DNA from: Akkermansia sp.
Lineage (GTDB): Bacteria; Verrucomicrobiota; Verrucomicrobiia; Verrucomicrobiales; Akkermansiaceae
Length of the DNA stretch: 60,977 nucleotides
Assembly: GCF_020860705.1 (NCBI RefSeq)
Contig: NZ_JAJBTT010000015.1
Location: forward strand, 1 to 60,977
Direction of reading: 5' to 3'
Both the position numbers and the translations under genes were made by a program. Shown here piece by piece: positions 18,721 through 28,267 of this stretch. A model generated the notes under the pieces. It was not told where the DNA came from. It was given only the letters and a program-made list of their open reading frames with translations, and ran no database searches. Position 1 is the first letter of the stretch; the number at the start of each line of letters is the position of its first letter.

Positions 18721-20013
18721 TTAGTTGCCGTAAGGCTTGTTGACGCGGCTGAACTGCTTCAGGCGAAGACCGTTAAGGTGGATAAATCCTTCCGCGTCGT
18801 CCTGGTTGTACAATTCTTCATGACCGCCTTCCATCGTGGCGATCTCTTCGGAGTACAGGGATTGCGGGGAACGGCGTCCGGCATACATGACGTTGCCCTT
18901 GTAGAGTTTCAGGCGCACTTCACCATTCACCGTTTCCTGGGACTTGGTGACCAGGGCCTGGATGGCCTCACGTTCGGGGGCGAACCAGAAGCCATTGTAG
19001 ACCAGAGTGGCATACTCCGGAATGAGGGAATCGCGCACCTTCTGCACTTCACGGTCGATGGTGATGGTTTCAATGTCGCGGTGGGCCGCCAGCAGGATGG
19101 TGCCGCCGGGTGTTTCATAAATACCACGGCTTTTCATGCCCACGAAACGGTTTTCCACAATGTCCACGCGGCCGATGCCGTGCTTGCCGCCCAGGGCGTT
19201 CAGCACGTACATGACGCCCAGAGGGCTGAGCAGGGTGTATCCGTCGCGTTCGCCCCGGGGCGTAACGTCCAATTCTTTCAGCAAGGCGTCAAGGCCGTCG
19301 TACCGGATGCCGATCACATCTCCCTTTTCATAGAGAAGCTGGATGTATTCGGCCTGGTCCGGAGCGTCTTCCGGGGAAACGGAAAGCTTGTACATTTCAC
19401 GGTCGGCGGGGGTGGTGCCGTCGTACCAGGTGTCTTCCAGCATCCCCGCTTCAAAGGAAATGTGGAGCAGGTTGCGGTCCATGGAATAAGGCTTTTTCAG
19501 GGACTGGCGGATCGGGATGCCGTGGGATTCTGCATAGGCGATCATCTCCGTGCGGCCCGGGAACTGCTTGCGGAATTCAGGGTCGCGCCACGGGGCGATG
19601 ACCTTGATGTTCGGGGCCAGGGCATTGACGGCCAGTTCAAAGCGCACCTGGTCGTTCCCCTTGCCGGTGGCGCCATGGGCGATGGCGTCCGCTCCTTCAC
19701 GGATGGCGAGGTCCACCATATCCTTGGAAATGCAGGGGCGTGCGATGGAGGTGCCCAGCAGGTAGCGGCCTTCGTAAAGAGCGTTGGCCTGCATCATCGG
19801 GAAGATGTAGTTGGTGGCGAAGTCTTCCTTGAGGTCGCCGATGAAGCACTTGGAAGCTCCGGTAGCCAGGGCCTTGGCTTCCAGGCCGTCCAGTTCTTCC
19901 GCCTGGCCTACGTCTGCGCAGTAGGCGATGATTTCGGCATTGTACTTTTCCTTGAGCCACTTCAGGAGAACGGAAGTGTCCAGGCCGCCAGAGTATGCAA
20001 CTACGATTTTCAT
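18721..20013 (-). CDS. argG: Argininosuccinate synthase
   Basis: This enzyme condenses citrulline and aspartate with ATP in arginine synthesis. The start at ATG 20013 gives the canonical [20 protein letters not shown], with the ATP-pyrophosphatase P-loop [10 protein letters not shown]. The frame runs further upstream but the extra 44 residues are not family-like. [12 protein letters not shown] and SHGIPI are also present. Length is 430 aa, against about 400 for the family. No other arg genes are adjacent. Confidence 0.97.
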   Translation of the reverse strand: MKIVVAYSGGLDTSVLLKWLKEKYNAEIIAYCADVGQAEELDGLEAKALATGASKCFIGDLKEDFATNYIFPMMQANALYEGRYLLGTSIARPCISKDMVDLAIREGADAIAHGATGKGNDQVRFELAVNALAPNIKVIAPWRDPEFRKQFPGRTEMIAYAESHGIPIRQSLKKPYSMDRNLLHISFEAGMLEDTWYDGTTPADREMYKLSVSPEDAPDQAEYIQLLYEKGDVIGIRYDGLDALLKELDVTPRGERDGYTLLSPLGVMYVLNALGGKHGIGRVDIVENRFVGMKSRGIYETPGGTILLAAHRDIETITIDREVQKVRDSLIPEYATLVYNGFWFAPEREAIQALVTKSQETVNGEVRLKLYKGNVMYAGRRSPQSLYSEEIATMEGGHEELYNQDDAEGFIHLNGLRLKQFSRVNKPYGN

Positions 20014-20163
20014 GTACGTCAATGATGAGTGTGCGGCGGCATGATGCCCCATTCCCCCCCCGGAGGAAAGGACAAAATCATGATTCCCCGCGGCCTTTTT
20101 GCCGGAGCTTCCCGGGCCGGCTTCCGTGGAATAGTTCCTGAACAAAAAATAAATGACCGTTCA

Positions 20164-20543
20164 TCAGTATTCCGTTTCCGGTATAAATCCGGAAAGCTGT
20201 TCTTCATTCTCTTTCTTGCCGCCTCCGTACAGAAATTCCGTTTCCCTGGTATGTCCCAAATTCCGGTCCACCAGTCCGTTGATTTCCCGGTCTTCGTAGA
20301 TGTCCTTATCCTCTCCCATAAGCGCCTTCTTTCCCGTCAACGCCAAGATAACCTTCCCGCCCATGCCCACGCAGGTTCTTTTTTAACCTCGTCCGGATTC
20401 TATCCTTCTTCCTTGGCGGTGTCGTAGTCCGCGGAACATCCTTCCATTGTCGATTCAATCTTCAGCCCCTGCATGGGTCCCTCCTCTTCCGCCGCCACAC
20501 GGCAGGGGCATGCAAGAAACGTGCCAAAGACGAAGATCTTCAT
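20164..20543 (-). pseudogene. Probable remnant of a small secreted protein gene (stop plus frameshift)
   Basis: A start at 20543 gives a signal-like MKIFVFGTFLACPCRVAAEE and then a charged mature part that stops at TAG 20402-20400. Past the stop, the same frame continues NPDEVKKEPAWAWAG. At GGGCATGGGCGGGAAGG (about 20355-20370) the neighbouring frame takes over as GKVILALTGKKALMGEDKD and runs to ETEY at 20164. The two segments fit end to end as one protein of about 125 residues with one nonsense change and one frameshift. Read literally, each piece is a short ORF of 47 to 68 codons. The joined reading is inference. Confidence 0.4.
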
Positions 20544-20673
20544 AACAACTATGTTTTTAAACATTATTCTTGAAAGGGTTTTCCAAAAAAATGCGGTCAA
20601 TGTTAAGGAAATTTCCATTTTATACTCATGCCTTGCAGCTATGATCCCGTTCCGCAGAAGAAGGAATGGTTAG

Positions 20674-20847
20674 GAAGAGTTAAATAATCGACTGCCTCCG
20701 TTCCGCCGGAACGTCTTTAAGGCTTCTCCTGATGGTGCTCTGCTTGCGGAAGAAACAGGCGTTCAAGCCGATGTGCGGAGGCTGTTTAACAGGCCGGATG
20801 ACATTGAAAACGGCTTGAATTTGGTGAAATTGAAAAAAAGCGCTTGA
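20674..20847 (+). pseudogene. Coding-like fragment without a start codon
   Basis: Between an in-frame TAG (20671-20673) and TGA (20845-20847) is an open stretch of 57 codons with a protein-like composition (FKASPDGALLAEETGVQADV, then [12 protein letters not shown]). There is no ATG in frame after the stop. It ends 38 bases before rpsN. It could be a decayed gene end or a very short GTG/TTG-started gene. I do not recognise a family. Confidence 0.22.
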
Positions 20848-20885
20848 TTTTTCGCCGCCGGGCCTCTACTTATTCCGCCGAACTT

Positions 20886-21155
20886 ATGGCTAAGAAGAGC
20901 TGGATCGCAAGAGACAAGAAAAAGGCTGACACCGTCAAGCGCTACGCGGAACTGCGTGCGCAATTGAAGGCTGAGAAGGATTATATCGGTTTAACCATGC
21001 TGCCCCGCAATGCAAGCCCGACCCGTACGGTCAACCGCTGCCTTGTTTCCGGCCGCCGCCGCGCATTTATCCGCCGTTTCAAGCTTTCCCGTATTTCCTT
21101 CCGCGAACTGGCCAACGCCGGCATGATCCCCGGTGTGACCAAGTCCAGCTGGTAA
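20886..21155 (+). CDS. rpsN: 30S ribosomal protein S14
   Basis: The start is ATG 20886 ([13 protein letters not shown]), giving 89 aa. The conserved C-terminal RNA-binding part is clear: [16 protein letters not shown], then [12 protein letters not shown] and the ending VTKSSW. This is the long, zinc-free (C-minus) S14 form: the CxxC pairs are absent. It is a primary component of the 30S head near S3 and S10. It stands outside any ribosomal protein operon here, with its own terminator. Confidence 0.97.
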   Translation: MAKKSWIARDKKKADTVKRYAELRAQLKAEKDYIGLTMLPRNASPTRTVNRCLVSGRRRAFIRRFKLSRISFRELANAGMIPGVTKSSW

Positions 21156-21190
21156 GGGCGGAGAAAGGTTGCAGCCTTATAAAGATTTTG

Positions 21191-21224
21191 ACGCTAGGCT
21201 GATTTTTATTTAGCCTAGCGTTTT
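21191..21224 (+). terminator. Terminator-like hairpin of rpsN abutting the next start
   Basis: A perfect 10-bp stem, ACGCTAGGCT (21191-21200) with AGCCTAGCGT (21212-21221), is followed by TTTT. The next gene starts only four bases after the T run, at ATG 21228, so no ribosome binding site fits between them. Confidence 0.85.
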
Positions 21225-21227
21225 GCT

Positions 21228-21488
21228 ATGCCCATATACGAGTATATTTCCGAACACCCTGACGACCCCGGACAGTCCTGCCCGGTGTGCCGCCGCGGTT
21301 TCGAATTGCGGCGGCCCGTGGATCGTGCCCCGCTTGAAAAATGCCTGGTGTGCAAGCATCCGGTGCGCAAGGTGATCAGCCGCATCAATGTGCCGGAGGT
21401 GACCAAGCCCCTCTCCGTTTCAGACGCCAAGGCAGCCGGATTTACCGTGCTGGAGCGCCGGGACCAGGGAGTTTATGAAAAATTGTAA
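21228..21488 (+). CDS. FmdB-family zinc-ribbon protein
   Basis: The 86-aa protein opens with MPIYEY, the FmdB signature, and has two zinc-knuckle pairs, CPVC (near residue 18) and CLVC (near residue 40). The C-terminal half is not conserved in the family. FmdB-type proteins are putative regulatory proteins of unknown mechanism. The start lies directly behind the rpsN terminator. Confidence 0.85.
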   Translation: MPIYEYISEHPDDPGQSCPVCRRGFELRRPVDRAPLEKCLVCKHPVRKVISRINVPEVTKPLSVSDAKAAGFTVLERRDQGVYEKL

Positions 21489-21542
21489 AATAAAGGCCGG
21501 GAAATATTCCGGCATCCTTTTCCGTATATTACTTGAAGCAGA

Positions 21543-22955
21543 ATGAATGATCCGGACCCTCTGAGTATTCTTGCGGCCTTCGGGGCCGCTGAAGCGCCCG
21601 GCGCTGTTCCGGCGCTGGGTGGGATGACGCTGGCGATTGCCTGCTTTATCCTTTTTTTACTGTTGAATGCGTTTTTTGTGGCGAGTGAGTTCGCCCTGAT
21701 GAAGGTCCGCGAGAGCCAGCTGCACGCCGGGGAAGATGTTCCGGAGAAGCTGCGGAGAAAGCTGGCCCGGGCGCGGAAGGCGGTGAAGCACCTTGACCTG
21801 TATCTGGCCGCCTGCCAGGTGGGCATTAGCCTTTCCTCCCTGGCCCTGGGATTTTTGGGCACGTTTTTCGTAGCGGAGCTGGCGGCTCCCCTGTTGGCTT
21901 CCTTCGGGCTGGGCAGTCCGGTTGCCGTTTGCGGCGCCGCTCTGGCCGTTACGTTCATTTTCTTTGCCTGCTGCCAGGTGGTTTTTGGGGAATTCATTCC
22001 CAAGGCCATGGCTGTGCGCCAGCCGGACAAGGCCGCTCTGGCGACAGTTCCGCTGCTGCATTTCTTTTACACGGTATTCCGGTATACGGGCATCCTTGGC
22101 CTGACCGGGGGAATTGCCCGGTTTGTGCTGAAGTACATCTTGGGCATTGATCCCAAATCCACGGCGTGCACGGTTCACAGTACGGACGAGCTGATGTATC
22201 TGGTGGAGGAAAGCGAACGCTCCCGTGAATTAACGAAACAGGAGGCGGAGATTTCCAAGAATGCCCTTGAATTGAACGATATGTGCGTCAAGGACGTGAT
22301 GACCCCGCGTTCCGAAGTGGACGTGATGGATCTGACGGCCCCCTTTGAAGAGAACTGGGAGCTTGCCCGGAAGTCCCGCCACACCCGTTTTCCCCTGGTG
22401 GAAGGCGACCACCTGGACGAGGTGAAGGGGTGGGTGCATGTCAAGGACCTGCTCAAGCTGGTGGGGCAGGAAAATCCGGACCTGATGAGCGTGCGGCGTG
22501 AGCTGCGCGTGGTTCCGGATACGATGCCCCTGGACAGCCTTCTCACGTTCTTCCTGAAAGAGCATGCCCATTTTGCCCTGGTGGTGGATGAATTCGGAGA
22601 TTCCATCGGCCTGGTGTTCCTGGACGACGTGCTGGAACAGATCGTGGGGGATGATATTCAGGACGAGTTCGACCAGGAGGAAATGCGGGAGTTTGTCAAG
22701 ACCGGCAAGGATACGTATGCCGTGAGTGGTTCCGTTACCCTGTTTGACCTGGCGGATTACCTGCCTGAAATGGATTTGGATTGTCCGGGCGTCACGACGC
22801 TGGGCGGTTACATGATCAGCAGGATGGGCTATATTCCGGAAGAGGGGGAAGAATTGCAGATTGGCCGCTACCGGGCCGCCGTGACGGGGTCGGACGGCAG
22901 AAGAATCACGCAGGTTCTGCTGACCCGGCTTCCGGAAGAACAGGAGGAGGAATAA
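21543..22955 (+). CDS. CNNM/CorC-type transmembrane protein with CBS pair
   Basis: The 470-aa protein has an N-terminal DUF21 membrane domain with about four hydrophobic segments (residues about 27-48, 85-110, 118-150 and 170-200). A CBS domain pair starting at VKDVMTPRSEVDVMDL follows, then a C-terminal CorC_HlyC domain containing DEFGDSIGLVFLDDVLEQIVGD. Members act in Mg2+/Co2+ efflux or resistance; older names call them haemolysins. The gene is tightly followed by rnhB (three bases apart), so they are likely one transcript. Confidence 0.92.
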   Translation: MNDPDPLSILAAFGAAEAPGAVPALGGMTLAIACFILFLLLNAFFVASEFALMKVRESQLHAGEDVPEKLRRKLARARKAVKHLDLYLAACQVGISLSSLALGFLGTFFVAELAAPLLASFGLGSPVAVCGAALAVTFIFFACCQVVFGEFIPKAMAVRQPDKAALATVPLLHFFYTVFRYTGILGLTGGIARFVLKYILGIDPKSTACTVHSTDELMYLVEESERSRELTKQEAEISKNALELNDMCVKDVMTPRSEVDVMDLTAPFEENWELARKSRHTRFPLVEGDHLDEVKGWVHVKDLLKLVGQENPDLMSVRRELRVVPDTMPLDSLLTFFLKEHAHFALVVDEFGDSIGLVFLDDVLEQIVGDDIQDEFDQEEMREFVKTGKDTYAVSGSVTLFDLADYLPEMDLDCPGVTTLGGYMISRMGYIPEEGEELQIGRYRAAVTGSDGRRITQVLLTRLPEEQEEE

Positions 22956-22958
22956 AGC

Positions 22959-23597
22959 ATGGCGGAAAAGTCACACCCGGATATGAGCTTTGAAAGGGAG
23001 GCGCGCTCCTCCGGTTTTCTTTATGTGGCCGGGGTGGATGAAGCCGGCCGCGGCCCTTTGGCCGGTCCGGTGGTGGCGGGAGCCGTGATTCTGCCGGAGC
23101 TGCCGGAAGAATTAGCGGAGCTGAATGATTCCAAACAGCTGACCGCGGCAAAGAGGGAACGTCTGTTTCTGGCCCTGCTGGAGTGCGAAGGGGCAGCCTG
23201 TTCCGTGGGGGTGGCTTCCGTGGAGGAAATCGACCGCCTCAATATTCTGCGTGCCACCCATCTGGCCATGGCGCGCGCCGTGGAGGGGCTGGCCCTGCCT
23301 GCGGATTTCTGCCTGGTGGACGGACTTCCTGTGAAGGGGCTTTCCGTTCCGCACCGCGCTATCGTGAAGGGAGACGGCAGAAGCCTGTCCATCGCCGCCG
23401 CCAGCGTTCTGGCCAAGGTGACGAGGGACCGCATGATGACGGAGGCGGATGCCTCCTATCCGGAGTACGGTTTTGCAAAACACAAGGGATATGGCACGAA
23501 AGCCCACATGGAGGCCCTGCGGAGGCATGGGCCTTGTCCGCTCCATCGCCGCTCGTTTGCGCCGGTTTCACAATTGGAACTGTCCCTCCCTGAATAG
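22959..23597 (+). CDS. rnhB: Ribonuclease HII
   Basis: RNase HII removes ribonucleotides and RNA primers from DNA. The 212-aa sequence has the signature GVDEAGRGPLAGPVVAGAV with the metal-binding DE pair, LNDSKQLTAAKRE, the third acidic residue in CLVDGLP, and SIAAASVLAKVTRD with the final catalytic Asp. It follows the CorC-type gene by three bases and overlaps the start of yraN. Confidence 0.97.
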   Translation: MAEKSHPDMSFEREARSSGFLYVAGVDEAGRGPLAGPVVAGAVILPELPEELAELNDSKQLTAAKRERLFLALLECEGAACSVGVASVEEIDRLNILRATHLAMARAVEGLALPADFCLVDGLPVKGLSVPHRAIVKGDGRSLSIAAASVLAKVTRDRMMTEADASYPEYGFAKHKGYGTKAHMEALRRHGPCPLHRRSFAPVSQLELSLPE

Positions 23598-23982
23598 GGC
23601 GGAGCGAAATACGGAATGGGTGGGGATATACGGGGAGCTGGCGGCCGCCTCCTTCCTGCGTGCGGAGGGGTGTTCCATTTTAAGAAGAAATTGGCGGCCT
23701 GTGAGGGGCGGGGAACTGGACATCGTGTGCCGGGACGGGGAATGTCTCGTCTTTGTGGAGGTGAAAACCCGTACGGGGACGGGATATGGGGGAGCCCGGC
23801 GGGCCGTGAATGCCCGCAAAAGAGCGTTGATCCGCCAGGCTGCGGCGGAATGGATGCGCCAGCTTCCGGAACCGGTTCCCTCCCGTTACGATGTTGTAGA
23901 AGTCTTGTACCGGGAGGGGCAGCCGCCGGAATGCAGGCGTATCCGTGGAGCGTTCGGGGAGAAGGATTTGTCCGGCTCATGA
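23530..23982 (+). CDS. yraN: YraN/UPF0102 family endonuclease-like protein
   Basis: The family motifs are [16 protein letters not shown], then [20 protein letters not shown], which matches the E-x-D-x-hh-x-E-V-K nuclease-like core ([12 protein letters not shown]). It is predicted to act on nucleic acid. ATG 23530 gives 150 aa and overlaps rnhB by 68 bases in another frame. A longer frame back to 23449 has no family similarity. The gene converges with the copper ATPase and their stop codons interlock. Confidence 0.88.
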   Translation, partial: GLVRSIAARLRRFHNWNCPSLNRAERNTEWVGIYGELAAASFLRAEGCSILRRNWRPVRGGELDIVCRDGECLVFVEVKTRTGTGYGGARRAVNARKRALIRQAAAEWMRQLPEPVPSRYDVVEVLYREGQPPECRRIRGAFGEKDLSGS

Positions 23983-26361
23983 AAAGCGCCGCAGGCGCAG
24001 GGCGTTCAGGATGACGGATACGGAGCTCAGGCACATGGCGCCTGCTGCAATGACGGGAGAAAGCAGGATACCCCAGAAGGGATAGAGGATGCCGGCGGCG
24101 ATGGGGATGCCCAGGGCATTGTACACAAAGGCGAATCCCAGGTTGGATTTCATATTTTTTACCGTGGCGGAGGAAAGGGCGAACGCTTTGGAAATCACCA
24201 TCAGGTTCCCTTTCACCAGGGTGACGCCGCAGCTCTGCATGGCTACGTCCGATCCCGTTCCCATGGCGATGCCTACGTCCGCTTCCGCCAGTGCAGGGGC
24301 ATCGTTCACGCCGTCTCCCGCCATGGCGACCACGGCGTTCCCGCTTTTCAGGGAGGCGATCAGCGTCTGCTTGTCCGCCGGGGTCATTCCTCCGTGGAAT
24401 TCGGAAATACCCAGGTCCCTCGCCACGGCTTCCACAGTTGCCGGAGCATCCCCGGAAGCGATGATGATGCGGATGCCGCGCGTGGCCAGATCCGCCAGGG
24501 CCTGGCGCGTGTTTTCCCGGATTTTATCCGCCAGGGAGAACGCCCCCGCCGCCTGTCCGTCCACTGCGGCAAAGACGGTGACGCGGCCCTGCTTGCGCTG
24601 TTCCTCCACCCAGGGCGCCAGCGGGGAAGTATCCACACCCTGCTTTTGCATCATGTCCGCCGTGCCTACGTAGATTTTGCTGCCCTGGAAGGTTCCGGCC
24701 ACGCCTCCGCCCGGGAAGGATTGAAAATCCTCAATGGGGGACAGGGTGAGATTTTCTTCCTTGGCTTTCTGGATGAATGCGCGTGCAATGGGATGTTCAC
24801 TGCGCTGTTCCAGGGAGGCGCACTGGGCGAGCAGCGTGTCCATATTGATGTTGTTCACCGTGGTCACGTTGACCAGGGAGGGCTTTCCCTCCGTGAGGGT
24901 GCCCGTCTTGTCCATGACCAGGATATTGACCTTGTGCATGGTTTCCAGAGAGGCCGCGTCCCGGAAAAGGATGCCGAGGGAGGCCGCTTTTCCGGAAGCC
25001 ACCATCATGGACATGGGCGTAGCAAGGCCAAGGGCGCAGGGGCACGCTACGATCAGGACGGAGACGGCGTTTACGAGGCCGTGGGTCCAGCCCGGCTGCG
25101 GTCCCCAGAACCCCCAGGCAAAAAACGTAAGAACGGCGGCGAGCACCACGGCAAGGACGAAGTAGCGCGCTACCTTGTCTGCCAGCCTTTGCATGGGCGC
25201 CTTGGTCCGCTGGGCCTGGGCCACCAGGTTGACGATGCGGGCCAGGACGGTACCATTTCCCACTTCCTGCGCCGTCATGGTGAAGGTGCCCGTGGTGTTC
25301 AGCGTAGCGCCGATCAGCTTGTCTCCGGGGACATGGGAGACGGGGATGGGTTCGCCGGTCAGCATGGACTCGTCTACGTCGCTTTCCCCGTCTTTCAGGA
25401 TGCCGTCCACGGGGACCTTCTCTCCCGGTTTCACTCTCAGCACGTCGCCGGGCTGTACGTCTTTCAGGGGAATATCGCTTTCCACCCCGTTAGGCAGAAC
25501 AAGATGGGCGGTGGAAGGGGCCAGATTCATCAGGGACCGGATGGCTTCCGCCGTGCGGGACCTGGCTTTCAGCTCCAGGACCTGGCCCAGAAGGCTGAGG
25601 GAAATGATGATAGCCGCTGCCTCATAATAAACGGGAACGTGTCCGTCATGGACGAAAACGGCAGGAAACCAGCCGGGCACGATAGTAGCCGCCAGGCTGT
25701 ATAGAAAGGCAATGGAGGTTCCAGCCCCGATCAACGTCCACATGTTGGGATTGCGGGTCTTGATGGAATCCCAGCCCCGGATCAGGAGGGGTTCTCCGGC
25801 CCACAGGACTACGGGCATGGCCAGGAACAGCTCCACCCAGTTCTGGACTCCTGCGTTGATCCAGGCGGCAAGGTGTCCGCTCATGGAAATGATGAAGATC
25901 AGGACGACGAAAGGCAAGGAGAAGTAAAAGCGTTTGCGGAAGTCATTCAGTTCTCCGTTGTCAAGGACGTTTGCGGAAGGAAGCACCGGCTCAAGCGTCA
26001 TGCCGCAGATGGGGCAGGCGCCCGGATGGTCCTGCCGGATTTGAGGATGCATGGGGCACGTGTACACAGTGCCGGGGGCGGCGGATGGCGCAGGCGCCAT
26101 GGCGGAGGAAGCGGCCATGTCCGCATGGCGGTGCATGTCCATGCCTTCCATATTCATGCCATGGGCGGCGTCCGGAGGATGGGCAAGGAAATTTTCCGGG
26201 GTTGCCGTGAATTGATCCCGGCAGGAACGGCTACAGAAAAAGTAGCTTTTCCCTTCATAGTCAGCCTTCCAGGGGGTGTCATCCCCGACTTTTGCTCCAC
26301 AGACGGGATCAATGTGTCCGGAAACGTCCTGCGGGTCATGTGGGCTGTGAGTCATGTTCAT
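23977..26361 (-). CDS. Copper-translocating P1B-type ATPase with YHS and HMBD domains
   Basis: From ATG 26361 (794 aa) the order is a YHS metal domain (residues about 18-60, DPVCGAKV...[11 protein letters not shown]), a Met/His-rich linker (about 67-91), the heavy-metal binding motif YTCPMHPQI...CPICGM (about 100-121), and then the P1B core. The core shows TGEPIPV, the transport motif CPC in [27 protein letters not shown] in EHPIARAF, and [10 protein letters not shown]. The last helices carry YN...P and MCLSS, the pattern of Cu(I) exporters. It expels copper from the cytoplasm. The longer frame to 26448 is not family-like. Confidence 0.94.
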   Translation of the reverse strand: MNMTHSPHDPQDVSGHIDPVCGAKVGDDTPWKADYEGKSYFFCSRSCRDQFTATPENFLAHPPDAAHGMNMEGMDMHRHADMAASSAMAPAPSAAPGTVYTCPMHPQIRQDHPGACPICGMTLEPVLPSANVLDNGELNDFRKRFYFSLPFVVLIFIISMSGHLAAWINAGVQNWVELFLAMPVVLWAGEPLLIRGWDSIKTRNPNMWTLIGAGTSIAFLYSLAATIVPGWFPAVFVHDGHVPVYYEAAAIIISLSLLGQVLELKARSRTAEAIRSLMNLAPSTAHLVLPNGVESDIPLKDVQPGDVLRVKPGEKVPVDGILKDGESDVDESMLTGEPIPVSHVPGDKLIGATLNTTGTFTMTAQEVGNGTVLARIVNLVAQAQRTKAPMQRLADKVARYFVLAVVLAAVLTFFAWGFWGPQPGWTHGLVNAVSVLIVACPCALGLATPMSMMVASGKAASLGILFRDAASLETMHKVNILVMDKTGTLTEGKPSLVNVTTVNNINMDTLLAQCASLEQRSEHPIARAFIQKAKEENLTLSPIEDFQSFPGGGVAGTFQGSKIYVGTADMMQKQGVDTSPLAPWVEEQRKQGRVTVFAAVDGQAAGAFSLADKIRENTRQALADLATRGIRIIIASGDAPATVEAVARDLGISEFHGGMTPADKQTLIASLKSGNAVVAMAGDGVNDAPALAEADVGIAMGTGSDVAMQSCGVTLVKGNLMVISKAFALSSATVKNMKSNLGFAFVYNALGIPIAAGILYPFWGILLSPVIAAGAMCLSSVSVILNALRLRRFS

Positions 26362-26503
26362 ACGGAAAGTGAGACAATTCCGGGCCCCTTTCCGTTCCGG
26401 GATATCCATGATTGGCGGCAACCCTGGAAAACAACGCCACGCCCGCATGGTCCCATGCGGAAGAAGATAGCTCCCTATATTATATATAGTGAAAGCGGAA
26501 AAA

Positions 26504-27289
26504 TCAGTCCGTCCTCAGCGCCAGGATAGCGTCCATGAAGTCCTGTGGAATATCCATGCGCGCCAGTTCATCCTGAAGGATGACGCCGTTGGCCCCTGCG
26601 TCCAGCATGCGCCGCGCGTCTTCCACGGTACGGATGCCTCCCGCAGCCAGAACGGTGACGGAGGCAGGAATTTCTTCAATCAGTTTTTCCGTAACTGCCG
26701 GATTGGACTGGAGGGTGTGCGGATCAGCATTATTGATGCAGATGAAATCCGTTTCCAGGTCCATCACGGTTTCAAGCTCCTTCAGGGTATGGACCTCCAT
26801 CATCACGTCCAGTCCCAGGCCGGAGGCCATGCGGTACAGGTCTTCCAGATCCTTTTCCGGCAGTGCGGCGGCCACCAGGTTGATGGCATCTGCGCCCGAT
26901 ACGATGGCCTGGCAGATCATGGCCGGGTGAATGAATACGTCGCGCGCCATGACGGGGACGGTGCTGATTCTGGAAATGGTGGAAACCATATCCCAGGAAC
27001 CGCCGTACACTTCCGGTTCCACGGCGATGGAAATGCCCTGCGCACCTCCCTGAATGAACATGTCGTACTGGTGCCGGAGGTCCTGGTCTGCATCCCGGAA
27101 GTTGAGGACGGGATGGACCCTGGCGATCTCCGGGACGACGGAAAGACGGTTTTCCCCTAGATCCACTGCGGTGCGGAATCCCGCATAGTCGTTTCTCTGG
27201 ATCGCGGAAGCCCGCAATTTCCCTTCCAGGGGAAGAATTTTTTTCAAGTCGGCGCGTTTGCGCTCCAACATCGTGTTTAAATAGTCCAT
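26504..27289 (-). CDS. TrpC (indole-3-glycerol-phosphate synthase) homologue with altered active site
   Basis: The 261-aa TIM-barrel protein aligns end to end with Trp[19 protein letters not shown] (family EIKRASPS), [12 protein letters not shown] (family LRKDFIID), [19 protein letters not shown] (family GINNRNL), [10 protein letters not shown] (family ESGI). E54, E165 and N186 are kept, but the two catalytic lysines correspond to A56 and R116, and the Ser of ESGI is G217. Canonical IGPS activity is therefore doubtful, and it may be a repurposed paralogue. No trp genes are adjacent; it lies three bases from the UDG-like gene, probably in one transcript. Confidence 0.8.
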   Translation of the reverse strand: MDYLNTMLERKRADLKKILPLEGKLRASAIQRNDYAGFRTAVDLGENRLSVVPEIARVHPVLNFRDADQDLRHQYDMFIQGGAQGISIAVEPEVYGGSWDMVSTISRISTVPVMARDVFIHPAMICQAIVSGADAINLVAAALPEKDLEDLYRMASGLGLDVMMEVHTLKELETVMDLETDFICINNADPHTLQSNPAVTEKLIEEIPASVTVLAAGGIRTVEDARRMLDAGANGVILQDELARMDIPQDFMDAILALRTD

Positions 27290-27292
27290 ATG

Positions 27293-28267
27293 TTACTTTT
27301 TGGGCAGGAAATAAGAACGCTGTTTTTCAGAGATGGGGAGGCCGGCCTGTTCCATGACGCACAGCATGTCTTCCCAGACCTTTCGTTTTTCTGAAATATC
27401 CTCCGTGCGCAGGAGGTAGCTGGGATTGTAGGTGACGCGCACAGGCGTATCGAAAGCCGTGTGGAATGTCCCCCGCAGAGCGGAAAGCGGCGTTTCCCCG
27501 GATTGGAGAATGCCCCTGGCCGCGATGGCTCCCAGGACCACCACCACTTTGGGACGCACCAGCATGATTTCCTCCCGGAGGATGGGAAGGGAAACCTCTA
27601 TTTCACGGTCTGTAGGAGGCCGGTTGTTGGTGAGCTGCCTTGGCAGGGCGGGGCGGTACTTGACCAGATGGGTCAGGTAAATGTCTGAACGGGAAAGTCC
27701 CATGGCTTTCAGCATGGCATCCAGCTTCTCTCCGGAAGGCCCCGCCAGGGGAATGCCCTGTTTTTCTTCATACAGGCCGGGAGCGTCCGTCACCATCATG
27801 ATATCCGCCCTGGGGCTTCCGGAGGAAAAAACGGGCGTGTCCCGCAGGGACTCCATTTTCCGGAGAGGAGGCCAGTTTATTACCAGTTCCCGGAGGGAGG
27901 CCAGTTTTTCCTCCTCCGTTTCTCCTTCCAGATCAAAGGTGATATGGCGCGGTACGGGGGCTTCCTCCTCTGTGTTGCCGGGCTGCACTCCACTGAGGAT
28001 GGCCCGGAGTTCATTGCCGAAGGAAACTTCATCCACGGAGCCCGGCAGCGTCCGGTCCTGAACCTCCGCCTGCAGCCGTGTTTCTCCGGAAGCGGGGGGA
28101 GAGGAAACGGAAGAGGGGATTTCCCCCCTGGCAATCCGGCGGGCGTCCATGACCCATTTCCTCAATACCGTTCTGGCCTCTTCCGTAACCGCGGTTTTCT
28201 CCACGCCCCGGGATAACAGGGCGCGCAGATAATCCAGCGTGAGGTGTTGGGGCAGGCCGGCAGACAT
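27293..28267 (-). CDS. Family-4-like uracil-DNA glycosylase homologue lacking Fe-S cysteines
   Basis: From ATG 28267 the product is 324 aa. The N-terminal 125 residues are low-complexity and specific to this protein. The C-terminal 200 residues match the family-4 UDG fold: VTDAPGLYEEKQGIPLAGPSGEKLDAML (family GEAPG...GxPFVGxAG) and VVVVLGAIAARGIL. The catalytic HPS-type motif appears as YNPSYLLRTED. Family-4 enzymes bind a 4Fe-4S cluster through four Cys, but only one Cys (303) exists in the entire protein. Where VxxCRP is usual, VKYRP is found. It may be a degenerate or specialised glycosylase. Confidence 0.78.
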   Translation of the reverse strand: MSAGLPQHLTLDYLRALLSRGVEKTAVTEEARTVLRKWVMDARRIARGEIPSSVSSPPASGETRLQAEVQDRTLPGSVDEVSFGNELRAILSGVQPGNTEEEAPVPRHITFDLEGETEEEKLASLRELVINWPPLRKMESLRDTPVFSSGSPRADIMMVTDAPGLYEEKQGIPLAGPSGEKLDAMLKAMGLSRSDIYLTHLVKYRPALPRQLTNNRPPTDREIEVSLPILREEIMLVRPKVVVVLGAIAARGILQSGETPLSALRGTFHTAFDTPVRVTYNPSYLLRTEDISEKRKVWEDMLCVMEQAGLPISEKQRSYFLPKK

